Part shown: piece after piece, positions 35,432-43,148 of the stretch
Numbering within the stretch: position 1 is the stretch's first letter
Layout of the letters: every line of letters starts with the position of its first letter
Assembly: GCF_052116145.1 (NCBI RefSeq)
Contig: NZ_JBQKLQ010000005.1
Location: forward strand, 62,001 to 126,000
DNA length: 64,000 nt
Direction: 5' to 3'
From: Fundicoccus sp052116145
GTDB taxonomy: Bacteria; Bacillota; Bacilli; Lactobacillales; Aerococcaceae
The notes under the pieces: model-generated
Told to the model about the DNA's origin: nothing
Databases searched by the model: none
Seen by the model: the letters and a program-made list of their open reading frames with translations, nothing else
Program-made: the position numbers and the translations under genes

Positions 35432-36844
35432 TTAGAAAGGTCCATAATTAATGTAACTTGCAATCACAACAATGACAGCTGCAACTATTAACCAGGTTAT
35501 GATTAATGGTAAAGCCCACTTCATCCATTTCTTGTAGCTGATATTTCCAATTGCTAAAGCAGCCATGAAATATCCTGATGCTGGCCACAGAATGTTTGTG
35601 ATACCATCTCCTAATTGATAAGCCAAGATTGTTGTTTGTCTGGTAACAGACGAGATGTCTGCTAAAGGTAACATAATGGGTAAAGCAATGACCGCTTTTC
35701 CACTTCCTGATGCGATAACGGCGTTGAATAATGTCGTTACCGTTAGAATACCTACCGAAGCAATCTGACTTGGTAAAGCCACAACAAATCGCGCTAAGAA
35801 CATAATGATTGTATCCATAACCATCGCATCTGTTAAAACAACCGCGATACTTCTGGCGATACCAATAACAAAAGCACCTACAATCATTTCAATTAAACCG
35901 GCAACAAAACTGTCTAATACTTCATTCAATGTCATGCCTGCGACGATACCTGGGATAACTCCTAATAAGATAAAGTAACCAGACATTTCACTAAAACTCC
36001 AGCTTAATAAAATCACACCGAAAATTAAGCCAATAAACAGAAGAATTGCTAACAAACCAGCTAAGTGAACTCTTGGATAAACCATTTCACCCGCAGTTTC
36101 TTGTGCTGTCAATTCACGCTGTGTCACTAAATCCTGTTCGTAAACTGAACTTGCTTTTGGATCCTTCAAGATTTTCTTTGAGTAAATGGCAATATACAGA
36201 CAAGAGATAAGCATTAGGACAATCGCTGTAATAATTCTAAATCCCATTCCAGAATAGAGCGGTAAATCAGCGAGTAAATGACCTAAGCCTACTGTTGCCG
36301 GCGCTGACCATGCAGCACTAAAACCGGCGGCTGTTGCTGTTAATGAAATAGCGACAGTAACCATTGAGTCAAATCCTAACGCAAACAGTAATGGCATCAA
36401 TACTGGAATGTAAATTAATGCTAGTTCTGGTACACCAATGAAGCCAGTAATTAAAACAAAAACGGCTGATAACACAAAGATAATTGCTAATTTTTTGTTT
36501 TCAAATGTTTTAACTAAACTTGCCACACCAAGTCTCAACATGCCCGTTTTTTTAATGACACCAAAGGCTCCACCAATCATAAAAGTAATAATGATGACAT
36601 CAATGGACTCCTTTATTCCTCGTGGAATTGCGGTCATAATATTGGTTAGTGATAAATTGTTTTGAGTTACAAATCGGAAAGTATCCGGATCTACTGCTGT
36701 TCTTCCATCTGATGTAATCACTCGATCATAAACACCTGACGGGATGAGATATCCCGCAATAACTGCTAAAACAAGCATCACGAGTAGAATGACCCAAGGA
36801 TGCATCCCTTTATTGTCTTTAGCTTTCACTTGCTCAGTCACCAT
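35432..36844 (-). CDS. yfcC: YfcC family transporter
   Basis: A 470-residue carrier with twelve or so helices, N-terminal WVILLVMLVLAVIAGYLIPS, GFSAAWSAPATVGLG, ASGSGKAVIALPIMLPLAD and GDGITNILWPASGYFMAAL; these are landmarks of the YfcC/DcuC-like group, which carry amino acids, peptides or C4-dicarboxylates. The substrate here is unknown. GGAGG nine bases before ATG 36844. Two catabolite-control boxes upstream suggest CcpA repression. Confidence 0.82.
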   Translation of the reverse strand: MVTEQVKAKDNKGMHPWVILLVMLVLAVIAGYLIPSGVYDRVITSDGRTAVDPDTFRFVTQNNLSLTNIMTAIPRGIKESIDVIIITFMIGGAFGVIKKTGMLRLGVASLVKTFENKKLAIIFVLSAVFVLITGFIGVPELALIYIPVLMPLLFALGFDSMVTVAISLTATAAGFSAAWSAPATVGLGHLLADLPLYSGMGFRIITAIVLMLISCLYIAIYSKKILKDPKASSVYEQDLVTQRELTAQETAGEMVYPRVHLAGLLAILLFIGLIFGVILLSWSFSEMSGYFILLGVIPGIVAGMTLNEVLDSFVAGLIEMIVGAFVIGIARSIAVVLTDAMVMDTIIMFLARFVVALPSQIASVGILTVTTLFNAVIASGSGKAVIALPIMLPLADISSVTRQTTILAYQLGDGITNILWPASGYFMAALAIGNISYKKWMKWALPLIITWLIVAAVIVVIASYINYGPF

Positions 36845-36940
36845 AATAAATTTCCTCCTTTATCGTTTCGCGCAAATTAAATTGACTCTTTATTAAGAAT
36901 ACTGCCCTTCGAATAGACGTTTAACTTAAATCACCCCAAT

Positions 36941-36954
36941 TGTAACCGTTATCA
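36941..36954. promoter_or_regulatory. cre box upstream of yfcC
   Basis: TGTAACCGTTATCA matches the CcpA-binding consensus TGWAANCGNTNWCA at every position and lies 97 bases upstream of the yfcC start. Confidence 0.75.
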
Positions 36955-37055
36955 TGTCTTTATATTAACAAATCTAAATTTTTATTACTTTGTATCATTC
37001 GGACAAAGCCTACAGATGATTAGCACTTTCGTCCATTGTATTCTTCTGTCATTTA

Positions 37056-37069
37056 TGGAACCGTTATCA
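37056..37069. promoter_or_regulatory. Second cre-like box
   Basis: TGGAACCGTTATCA, one mismatch to the cre consensus, 115 bases further upstream of yfcC. It lies between yfcC and the end of the zwf gene. Confidence 0.5.
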
Positions 37070-37226
37070 ATAAATGGTTTGTGTCAGTTCTATCGAACGA
37101 TATCAGACAAGAAAAACAGTTCGATATTGCATTTTCTGCAAATCAAACTGTTTTCTCTATTGCTTTAATCAACTTAAACTTTACGATGCTACTCATGAGC
37201 GAGCATTAACTTCCCCCCACCCCTTT

Positions 37227-38696
37227 TTAAGCTGTGGGTAGCTCACTGCGGTAAATCCATTCATGTCCATTCTGCTTCACTAATTGTTCTGCTTCAGCCG
37301 GTCCAAAACTCTTGGCACGATAATTTGGAAAGTCGGGTTCAGGCAACTCTTGCCACGCATTCACGATACTATCCGCAATCCGCCATTGCTCTTTGATTTC
37401 TGGGAAGGTTGGGAATAAGACGGCCTCCCCCTTCAAGGCATCCTCCAACAAATTCTCGTAAGGATCTGGAATGTAGGCTGTTTGATAATTCTTATCATCC
37501 GGTCCAAAGAAACTCGTCAGGGCTGCAAACTCATTGGTCGCCTGCTTTTGATCCAAGACAAAAGACAGACCGCGCTTAGGTTCTAACTCAAAGGTCAGTC
37601 GATTGGCCACGTTGCCTTCGACATCACCACGATTTTTCAAAACTAAATCAATCGTAAAATGATTTTCAACTAAAGCTTTGCCTGTCCTGACATAGAAAGG
37701 CACCCCTTGCCAGCGATCCGAATTGACCGCCAGTTCTGCCGCAAAGTAAGTGTCGGTATTACTGTCTGTGGACACATCTTCTTCATCACGATAATTATGA
37801 TACTCACCACTCTGATCAGCCTGATATTGCCCTCTGACCACCTTATCTTTGACCATCTTCTTGTCAAAATCAGCCACACTCTTCAAAGCTTTTAACTTCT
37901 CTTTATGCACATCCACCGCCTCTAGTGATTTAGGTAAATCCATTGCCACTATAGCTAATAACTGAAGAATATGATTTTGGAACATATCTAAAACTGCGCC
38001 ATAATCATCATAAAAGCCACCTCGATCTTCAATCGATAAGGATTCTGGCAAAGAAATTTGAACATTCTCAACAAAGTTCTTATTCCAAATCGCATCAATG
38101 ATTGGATTGAAATAACGTGTCGCCAGAATATTCTGAGCGAAATCCATGGCTGGAAAATGATCATTATAATAGATATTCTCTTCTTCAAACGCCTTCAACA
38201 ATAATTTATTATACTCTTTGGCCGACGCTAGATTTTCTCCAAAGGGCTTTTCAACAATGACTTTATGATTGCCTTCAATCTCAAGCATGCCCGACGCTTT
38301 TAAATGGGTCGTCGTTTCATCGTATAAGTTTGGCGAAATCGAATAGAAATACAAGAAATTGTTATCGAGCTGCTTTTCCTTCACGACTTCATTGATTGTC
38401 TCTTTTAACGTCTCAAAATCAGCCGCCTGCATACTATCAACCACCTCATAGCTACACAACTTTAAAAAAACATCATCAAACTCAGTGAAATTCGGCCCCT
38501 TTTCTACCGCTTGTTTGACATAGTCCTGAAACTCTTTCTCAGAAAAGTTGGATCGCGCCGCTCCAATAATCGCAAACTTCTCAGCCAACTTATCTCTTAC
38601 GTATAACTGATGCAAAGCCGGATAAATAAAACGCTCCGCCAAATCCCCGGAAGCCCCAAAAATGACCATCAAACCACTAATTTGTTTATTTTCCAT
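37227..38696 (-). CDS. zwf: Glucose-6-phosphate dehydrogenase family protein, divergent
   Basis: A 489-residue protein with full-length G6PDH architecture: VIFGASGDLAERFIYPALHQ at the N-terminus, KVIVEKPFGENLASA, the QNHILQLLAIVAM helix and PFYVRTGKAL. Two residues important in characterised enzymes differ: the lysine of GDLAKRK is glutamate (GDLAERF), and the substrate-binding RIDHYLGKE is YNDHFPAMD, keeping Asp-His but losing arginine and lysine. It would start the oxidative pentose phosphate path if active; altered sugar specificity is possible. AAAGG nine bases upstream supports ATG 38696. Confidence 0.8.
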   Translation of the reverse strand: MENKQISGLMVIFGASGDLAERFIYPALHQLYVRDKLAEKFAIIGAARSNFSEKEFQDYVKQAVEKGPNFTEFDDVFLKLCSYEVVDSMQAADFETLKETINEVVKEKQLDNNFLYFYSISPNLYDETTTHLKASGMLEIEGNHKVIVEKPFGENLASAKEYNKLLLKAFEEENIYYNDHFPAMDFAQNILATRYFNPIIDAIWNKNFVENVQISLPESLSIEDRGGFYDDYGAVLDMFQNHILQLLAIVAMDLPKSLEAVDVHKEKLKALKSVADFDKKMVKDKVVRGQYQADQSGEYHNYRDEEDVSTDSNTDTYFAAELAVNSDRWQGVPFYVRTGKALVENHFTIDLVLKNRGDVEGNVANRLTFELEPKRGLSFVLDQKQATNEFAALTSFFGPDDKNYQTAYIPDPYENLLEDALKGEAVLFPTFPEIKEQWRIADSIVNAWQELPEPDFPNYRAKSFGPAEAEQLVKQNGHEWIYRSELPTA

Positions 38697-38920
38697 ATGT
38701 TTCATCCTTTCCACACTTGTTTATCTTCTCTTTTAGTATAGGTAACAGTAGAAAAGCCTGTCAAAGAATCCGACTTACCTTCCCCTTCGGGAGAATAGGT
38801 CTATTATTTTGTTAGGAAAAATTATTATATAGTAGGAAAGCAGACAGCACGTCTATCTGACGCTTCTCAAGACGCTCTGGTTAAACCTAAAGCATGTTCT
38901 TTGCTTTAAGTGGCCTGCTT

Positions 38921-38949
38921 TTGAAAATCGCGCTAATCCATGGTATAAT
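38921..38949 (+). promoter_or_regulatory. Sigma-A promoter of the SAM riboswitch transcript
   Basis: TTGAAA, 17 bases, TATAAT; transcription would start about 15 bases before the aptamer. Confidence 0.8.
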
Positions 38950-38971
38950 ATACATACAATTTAAGAACACA

Positions 38972-39093
38972 ACTTATTCAGAGTAAGCAGAGGGAATTGG
39001 CCCGATGACGCTTCAGCAACCTACCGTTTGGCAAGGTGCTACATCCAACTCGAAAGAGATAGATGAGTCTAAACCGTTTCGGCATGACTTTTT
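38972..39093 (+). promoter_or_regulatory. SAM-I (S-box) riboswitch with terminator
   Basis: The aptamer holds the S-box landmarks in order: AGAGGGAATTGGCCCGATGA, CAGCAACC, AAGGTGCTACATCCAAC and GAAAGAGATAGATGAG. P1 pairs ACTTATT (38972) with GATGAGT (39062). A hairpin AGTC...CCG TTT CGG...GACT then TTTTT (39066-39093) uses the 3' strand of P1, so SAM binding should favour termination. It precedes the unknown 99-residue gene. Confidence 0.9.
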
Positions 39094-39136
39094 CAGTTGT
39101 GCTTTTTTTATTGAAAAAATTTAGGAGTGGTTTAGT

Positions 39137-39436
39137 ATGACAAAAATTGTAGATGTAAAAGGTCATGAGATTTTCAATCGTTTTTCGTTTGAAACCTCTA
39201 ATGTGGCAGAACGGGTTCAGTTTTTAAATTTTGCGATTGAGATCAGAGTACAAGAACTTTTAAAAAAGATTGATCCAAAGTTTGTGACAAGTGCCAATGT
39301 GGTGAATCGTCGATTGAATATTCCATTAAAATGCAAACAAGATTTAGACCAAATGCTGGAAGATCAAACGTTGAAGGACGCAGCGCGTCATCAACAACTC
39401 GATGCCATTCAAACAAGTATCTTTGGTCAGCTATAG
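39137..39436 (+). CDS. Unknown 99-residue protein under S-box control
   Basis: I do not recognise this family. The protein is soluble-looking, mostly helical (RVQFLNFAIEIRVQELLKKI), with one cysteine and no membrane or signal segment. AGGAG eight bases before ATG 39137 is a good site. Its only upstream control is a complete promoter and SAM-I riboswitch, so it should be made when SAM is low; that would place it in sulfur amino acid metabolism or transport (inference from regulation only). A terminator follows, so it is the sole gene of the unit. Confidence 0.72.
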   Translation: MTKIVDVKGHEIFNRFSFETSNVAERVQFLNFAIEIRVQELLKKIDPKFVTSANVVNRRLNIPLKCKQDLDQMLEDQTLKDAARHQQLDAIQTSIFGQL

Positions 39437-39449
39437 ACTAAACAAAAAA

Positions 39450-39490
39450 TGCGACGACGTGGTGTATTTTCCCACATTGTCGCGTCTTTT
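39450..39490 (+). terminator. Terminator of the S-box gene
   Basis: GCGAC...GTGG / CCCAC...GTCGC followed by TCTTTT. Confidence 0.85.
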
Positions 39491-39492
39491 AA

Positions 39493-39690
39493 TTAAAAGG
39501 GGAAATCATCGGCCTCTGGATTGGGTTCAATGTCAGCCCATTCTGCTGCTTCTTCCAGCGTAGTTCCATAAGGAAGACCACTTGAGGTAAGTCCCGCAAT
39601 AAATTCAAAGCCATAATGCTCCTCAAGCGTCATCTGAATTACTACAGAATCTTTGTTCTTGTTTTTATTTTTTTCACAACCAACACCTCA
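39493..39690 (-). other. Possible small coding fragment
   Basis: One minus-strand frame reads DSVVIQMTLEEHYGFEFIAG and continues to a TAA with a protein-like acidic end (PNPEADDFPF). A good start is lacking: an in-frame ATG is followed at once by TGA, and a GTG nearby is out of frame by one base in a poly-A run. It could be a frameshifted small gene (possibly a lipoprotein-like start with a cysteine) or a relic. Confidence 0.3.
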
Positions 39691-39811
39691 CATCCATTAA
39701 AAAGCGAAGGAGTATGCTTTTTTTATCTACTTCTAATTATACTAATAGAAGTATTCTGTCCAAATTGCTTGAAATTGTCGTTTTTCTAACATCTTTCCTA
39801 GTAATGGAGTC

Positions 39812-40531
39812 TTAAAGCACTTTATGATAGTGGTAAAAAGCCTTAGCTTTCGGATTCGCAAGGATTGGCTGATGCACTTGATGTAAACTAACTCCTGGTT
39901 CACTATTTCCTTCTAATAAGCAAATGCCAGAATTCGTTACGACTACATCCCAGCCTACATATTTAATTTGCTTCATTTCGTAAACATGATTGGCAACAGA
40001 CAGCATCTTAGTTTTTATTTCTGGCCAATGTGGCACTGACTGTCCAGTCAATTGCATCCCTGTATCGGGATGTTTTTCATACCAGTTAATAACTCCTTGA
40101 TGAGGAATCACGGCGGCTTTACCTAATTGTCCCGTGTCAAAGGCAATAGAGAGACTTAAGCCTCTTCTCCGGAAATTGTCCGTCGGCATCGATAGACTGG
40201 TTCCAACTCGGAAGACCGAAGCAGCAATAAATGCCTTCTGAGTAAACGGATCAATCATCGTAAGCATTCGAATCGTATTTAACGTCTCAGGAAATAATGC
40301 TTGAGCAAATTCTCCTTGTTGAATAAATTCTGAGATAAAGTAATCATCCAAATTATCGAGATAGTCTAAAAACATCGGAGGAGTCATATTTTGGCTATTT
40401 CTATGAATTTGTCCATCGGCCCAATAAACAACTGAAACACCCCGGCCTTCAGCACCGTCAATTGGCTTGATGACCAGTTTCACGTTGGGATGCGTGGTCA
40501 AATAAGTCAACAAGCCCTCTGAATCTTGCAA
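39812..40531 (-). pseudogene. Sugar-transfer-associated ATP-grasp protein, N-terminally truncated
   Basis: The 239-residue frame matches the ATP-grasp domain of the sugar-transfer-associated family (VIKPIDGAEGRGVSVVYW; NTIRMLTMIDP; YVGWDVVVTNSGICLLEGNS; HQVHQPILANPKAKAF). About 80-100 N-terminal residues of the usual protein are missing. The only start options are TTG codons just after the NrdB stop; the coding sense extends upstream (EIGQLISRNEELQD) into the end of nrdB in another frame before a TGA. This looks like a gene cut when it was joined to nrdB, though translation from TTG 40531 cannot be excluded. Confidence 0.65.
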
Positions 40532-40548
40532 CTCTTCGTTTCGAGAAA

Positions 40549-41757
40549 TTAGTTGACCGATCTCTTCTCAAAGAAATCCACATGTTTAGTTGCGACCACT
40601 TCATCATCAAACCAATCTGTTTTTGCAACTTCCACCTCATCCACTTCGAAAATTCGTTCGAGCCCAATGAATTCAAGTGAATTATTCAGTCGATTTTTAA
40701 TAAATTCTTCTACTGTATAGCGCGGAATAAAATCCAATTCCCCATCTTCAAAGATCCAATTCAAAACCTCGTGTTCTGAAATATATGCGTCGCGACATAA
40801 CTCATAAATATCTCGAGCCATCTCTTCATCAAACCACTGGGGTTGCTCATTGCGAATCGTGTTAATGAGATCAATCCCAAACTCCCCATGAAGCTGTTCT
40901 TCCTTAGAAGTCGCTTCAATCACATTGGATATTCCACTAAACAGATTTTTGTGTTTATTGAATGCCATAATTATTAGAAATTGGCTGAATAAAGAAATAT
41001 GTTCAATGAAAGCCGAAAATAATAAAATTGCGATCGTGTAATCCCGGTTGCTACCATTTCTGGCATAATCATTATGTTTCTTCAAATAGTTAACGCGATG
41101 GTCAAGTGCAGGTATTTCTTCAATTCGTTCGAATTCACTATTAAGACCTAATAGTTCTAATAGATGGGCATAAGCGTCACTATGATGGACTTCGGATTCT
41201 GCAAAGGTAAAGCCAACATTCGCAAGTTCTGGTTTAGGGAGACGCTTATACAAATCCCCCCAGAATTCTTTAACATCTACTTCAATTTGGGCAATGGCTA
41301 GCATAGAATTCTTTATCGCGGTCCGCTCATGTGGCTGGACATTAATTTTATAATCATGAATATCACTCGTATAGTTGTATTCCGTATGCAGCCAGTAGGA
41401 GTGTTGAATCGCTTCTTTGTATAACGCTAATTCTGGATACTCAAAGGGTTTCAGATTCTTTCGGCCTTTAAAAATATCTGGCTTCCGTTCTTCAATTCGC
41501 TCATGGCGATAAAGTATATAAGCCTTGGCGGTCTTAGTAAACAGGTTCAACATGAGCTTTTCTTCGACTAAGTCTTGGATCGTTTCTACATCGAGCGATT
41601 CTTGATCAATCCCGTTAATAATATTCTGTGTCACACTTTCGATATTTTCTTCTGTCATTTCTTTAGTTTCATTATTAGCTTTAGTGATCGCGATTTTAAT
41701 TTTTTCTCTATCAAACTCTACGATATCACCCGTACGTTTTATGACTGTTTTGATCAT
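40549..41757 (-). CDS. nrdB: Ribonucleotide reductase small subunit with N-terminal ATP-cone
   Basis: A 402-residue R2 protein. Residues 1-90 form an ATP-cone (TVIKRTGDIVEFDREKI...AYILYRHERIEER), normally found on the large subunit. The ferritin-like domain keeps dimetal ligands in ESEVHHSDAYAHLL, FIEHISLF and SKEEQLHGEF and the tyrosine four residues after the first ExxH histidine. ATP-cone-bearing R2 subunits have been characterised from Leeuwenhoekiella blandensis and Facklamia ignava, where dATP controls R2 oligomerisation. It follows nrdH by 11 bases with AAAGGAG. No nrdA or nrdI is in the window. Confidence 0.9.
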   Translation of the reverse strand: MIKTVIKRTGDIVEFDREKIKIAITKANNETKEMTEENIESVTQNIINGIDQESLDVETIQDLVEEKLMLNLFTKTAKAYILYRHERIEERKPDIFKGRKNLKPFEYPELALYKEAIQHSYWLHTEYNYTSDIHDYKINVQPHERTAIKNSMLAIAQIEVDVKEFWGDLYKRLPKPELANVGFTFAESEVHHSDAYAHLLELLGLNSEFERIEEIPALDHRVNYLKKHNDYARNGSNRDYTIAILLFSAFIEHISLFSQFLIIMAFNKHKNLFSGISNVIEATSKEEQLHGEFGIDLINTIRNEQPQWFDEEMARDIYELCRDAYISEHEVLNWIFEDGELDFIPRYTVEEFIKNRLNNSLEFIGLERIFEVDEVEVAKTDWFDDEVVATKHVDFFEKRSVN

Positions 41758-41768
41758 TGTCTGCTCCT

Positions 41769-41993
41769 TTATAAGTAATCTAATATATCAATAAACTCAC
41801 TATATTTAATGAATTCATCATCAATCCTTATGCGTGGTAAAGATGTCATACCACGTGATTGAAGTAATTCAAGGGCTGGTTCATTATGACTGACATTCAC
41901 TTCACTATAAGTAACTTTTTTCATACCTAACCACTGCTTAAGTAGCTGGCACTGACCACAACCATCTTTGGTGTATAGCTCGACTTTCTTCAT
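41769..41993 (-). CDS. nrdH: NrdH-like glutaredoxin
   Basis: A 74-residue glutaredoxin fold with the redox pair in KDGCGQCQLLKQWL (residues 12-15, CGQC) and TSLPRIRIDDEF (cis-proline). Spacing to nrdB is 11 bases, so it is the likely reductant of this ribonucleotide reductase. GAGGAGG precedes the ATG. The GQC active site differs from the usual CVQC of NrdH. Confidence 0.85.
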   Translation of the reverse strand: MKKVELYTKDGCGQCQLLKQWLGMKKVTYSEVNVSHNEPALELLQSRGMTSLPRIRIDDEFIKYSEFIDILDYL

Positions 41994-42158
41994 GCTGGCC
42001 TCCTCTAAAATTTATTACAGGATATTCCTCCAGAAGTTCCTGCACAATTTTAGCCAATAAAAAAGACTATGTACAGAAAGCTCCCAGGCCTTTGTCATAA
42101 TCTTCAAACTTAAAAAAGGACACAAAATGTCCAAAATAAGCAAACAGATATAAACAAA

Positions 42159-42183
42159 TGTTACAAAACCCTGAGATGTAACA
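42159..42183. repeat. Inverted repeat upstream of nrdH
   Basis: TGTTACA, 11 bases, TGTAACA, about 165 bases upstream of the nrdH start. Could be an operator; it does not match the NrdR-box pattern. Confidence 0.35.
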
Positions 42184-42223
42184 ATTATTGTTCATAGATG
42201 GAGATCTGACTTGCCATTAAATA

Positions 42224-42337
42224 ATGGCTCACAGTAGCATAGGGACTGTGCTGGATTTACACCAGCTTCACCTTAATCTAGATTTACTGCAAGTCTATTT
42301 GACCAACACTGAAATAATTGATTATCTAGACAAGTAA
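42224..42337 (+). pseudogene. Possible tyrosine-recombinase C-terminal relic
   Basis: The frame reads MAHSSIGTVLDLHQLHLNLD and ends 18 residues later. MGHSSIxTTLDxYxH is the conserved end of phage-type integrases, which this resembles at reduced similarity. There is no upstream catalytic domain. It is followed by a strong terminator. Short, so tentative. Confidence 0.3.
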
Positions 42338-42344
42338 GCAAGAG

Positions 42345-42382
42345 AAAAACCCGAGATTACATCATCGTAATCTCGGGTTTTT
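42345..42382. terminator. Perfect 16-base-stem bidirectional terminator
   Basis: AAAAACCCGAGATTAC, ATCATC, GTAATCTCGGGTTTTT. Serves either the relic on its left or the monooxygenase gene on its right. Confidence 0.92.
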
Positions 42383-42675
42383 CTAATTTTTAAATTTATT
42401 TCTGTCAGTTACTTTATCCGCATCATCATTTTAAGATCTGTATTAATCACGAACGCCCTACCTTTGTACTGATTTTATCATGCTTTACAAACTCGCATCG
42501 TGTGCTTCAACAAATAAGTGATAAGGACATGGAAATTTACCTGACCAAATATTACTTACTTAAACTTTCGCTTATAATCGCACTCTTTATCTCACTGTCA
42601 TACTCCAACAGATAATTTCTATCATCTAGATAAATCATGATATGCCTGTCTGGAATCTTCTCTTGAAATTGCAGT

Positions 42676-43017
42676 TTAGTCCGCTTGCGACTCGCGAATG
42701 AAGGTCGCATCATATTCGGGAATTCCATTAGTGTCACTAACGAATCGTTCGACGGTCATCGTCAAGCCATATTTCTCTCGCAAGGCAATGATTTCATCCA
42801 TCATCGGGGACTGGTGATGCGCATCGAGTGATGATTGCTTAGCCCATGCATCGATTAAAAGAATTGTTTCTGGTTGGCCAAGTGGCGTGAAGTACTCATA
42901 GCGTAAGTTGCCTGTTTGTTGACGAATCCGATCAACTAGTCCTTTTTCTTTCATCTCACGGGCAAATTGCTGGGCCTTATCTGCTTTTCCAGTGTAATAA
43001 ATATTGATGCTTATCAT
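42676..43017 (-). CDS. Antibiotic-biosynthesis-monooxygenase (ABM) domain protein
   Basis: A 113-residue ferredoxin-like-fold protein of the YgiN/ABM group: SINIYYTGKADKAQQFAREM at the start, LRYEYFTPLGQPETILLIDA and DAHHQSPMMDEIIAL in the middle. These are dimeric quinol- or heme-type monooxygenases or scavengers of reactive compounds; substrate unknown. AAAGGAG seven bases upstream fits ATG 43017. Some 40 codons of protein-like sequence follow its stop (to 42552) but without a start. Confidence 0.82.
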   Translation of the reverse strand: MISINIYYTGKADKAQQFAREMKEKGLVDRIRQQTGNLRYEYFTPLGQPETILLIDAWAKQSSLDAHHQSPMMDEIIALREKYGLTMTVERFVSDTNGIPEYDATFIRESQAD

Positions 43018-43148
43018 ACTCAAACTCCTTTCTGTAGAATAATTATTCTCCTTTCTGAGATAGAACTTCTTTGAAAAAATTTTTTAGAACAAATACGACT
43101 CACTATCCCGCGTTGCCGTAAGATTGTGAGTCGCATTCTAGCATTTGA

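Noticed and set aside
42230..42300. Riboswitch (cobalamin- or TPP-like) upstream of nrdH
   Set aside because: The G-rich stretch does not contain the conserved elements of either class and is read better as a short plus-strand coding relic.
42552..42675. Protein-like continuation after the ABM gene stop
   Set aside because: About 40 codons without start or site; cannot be tied to any family.
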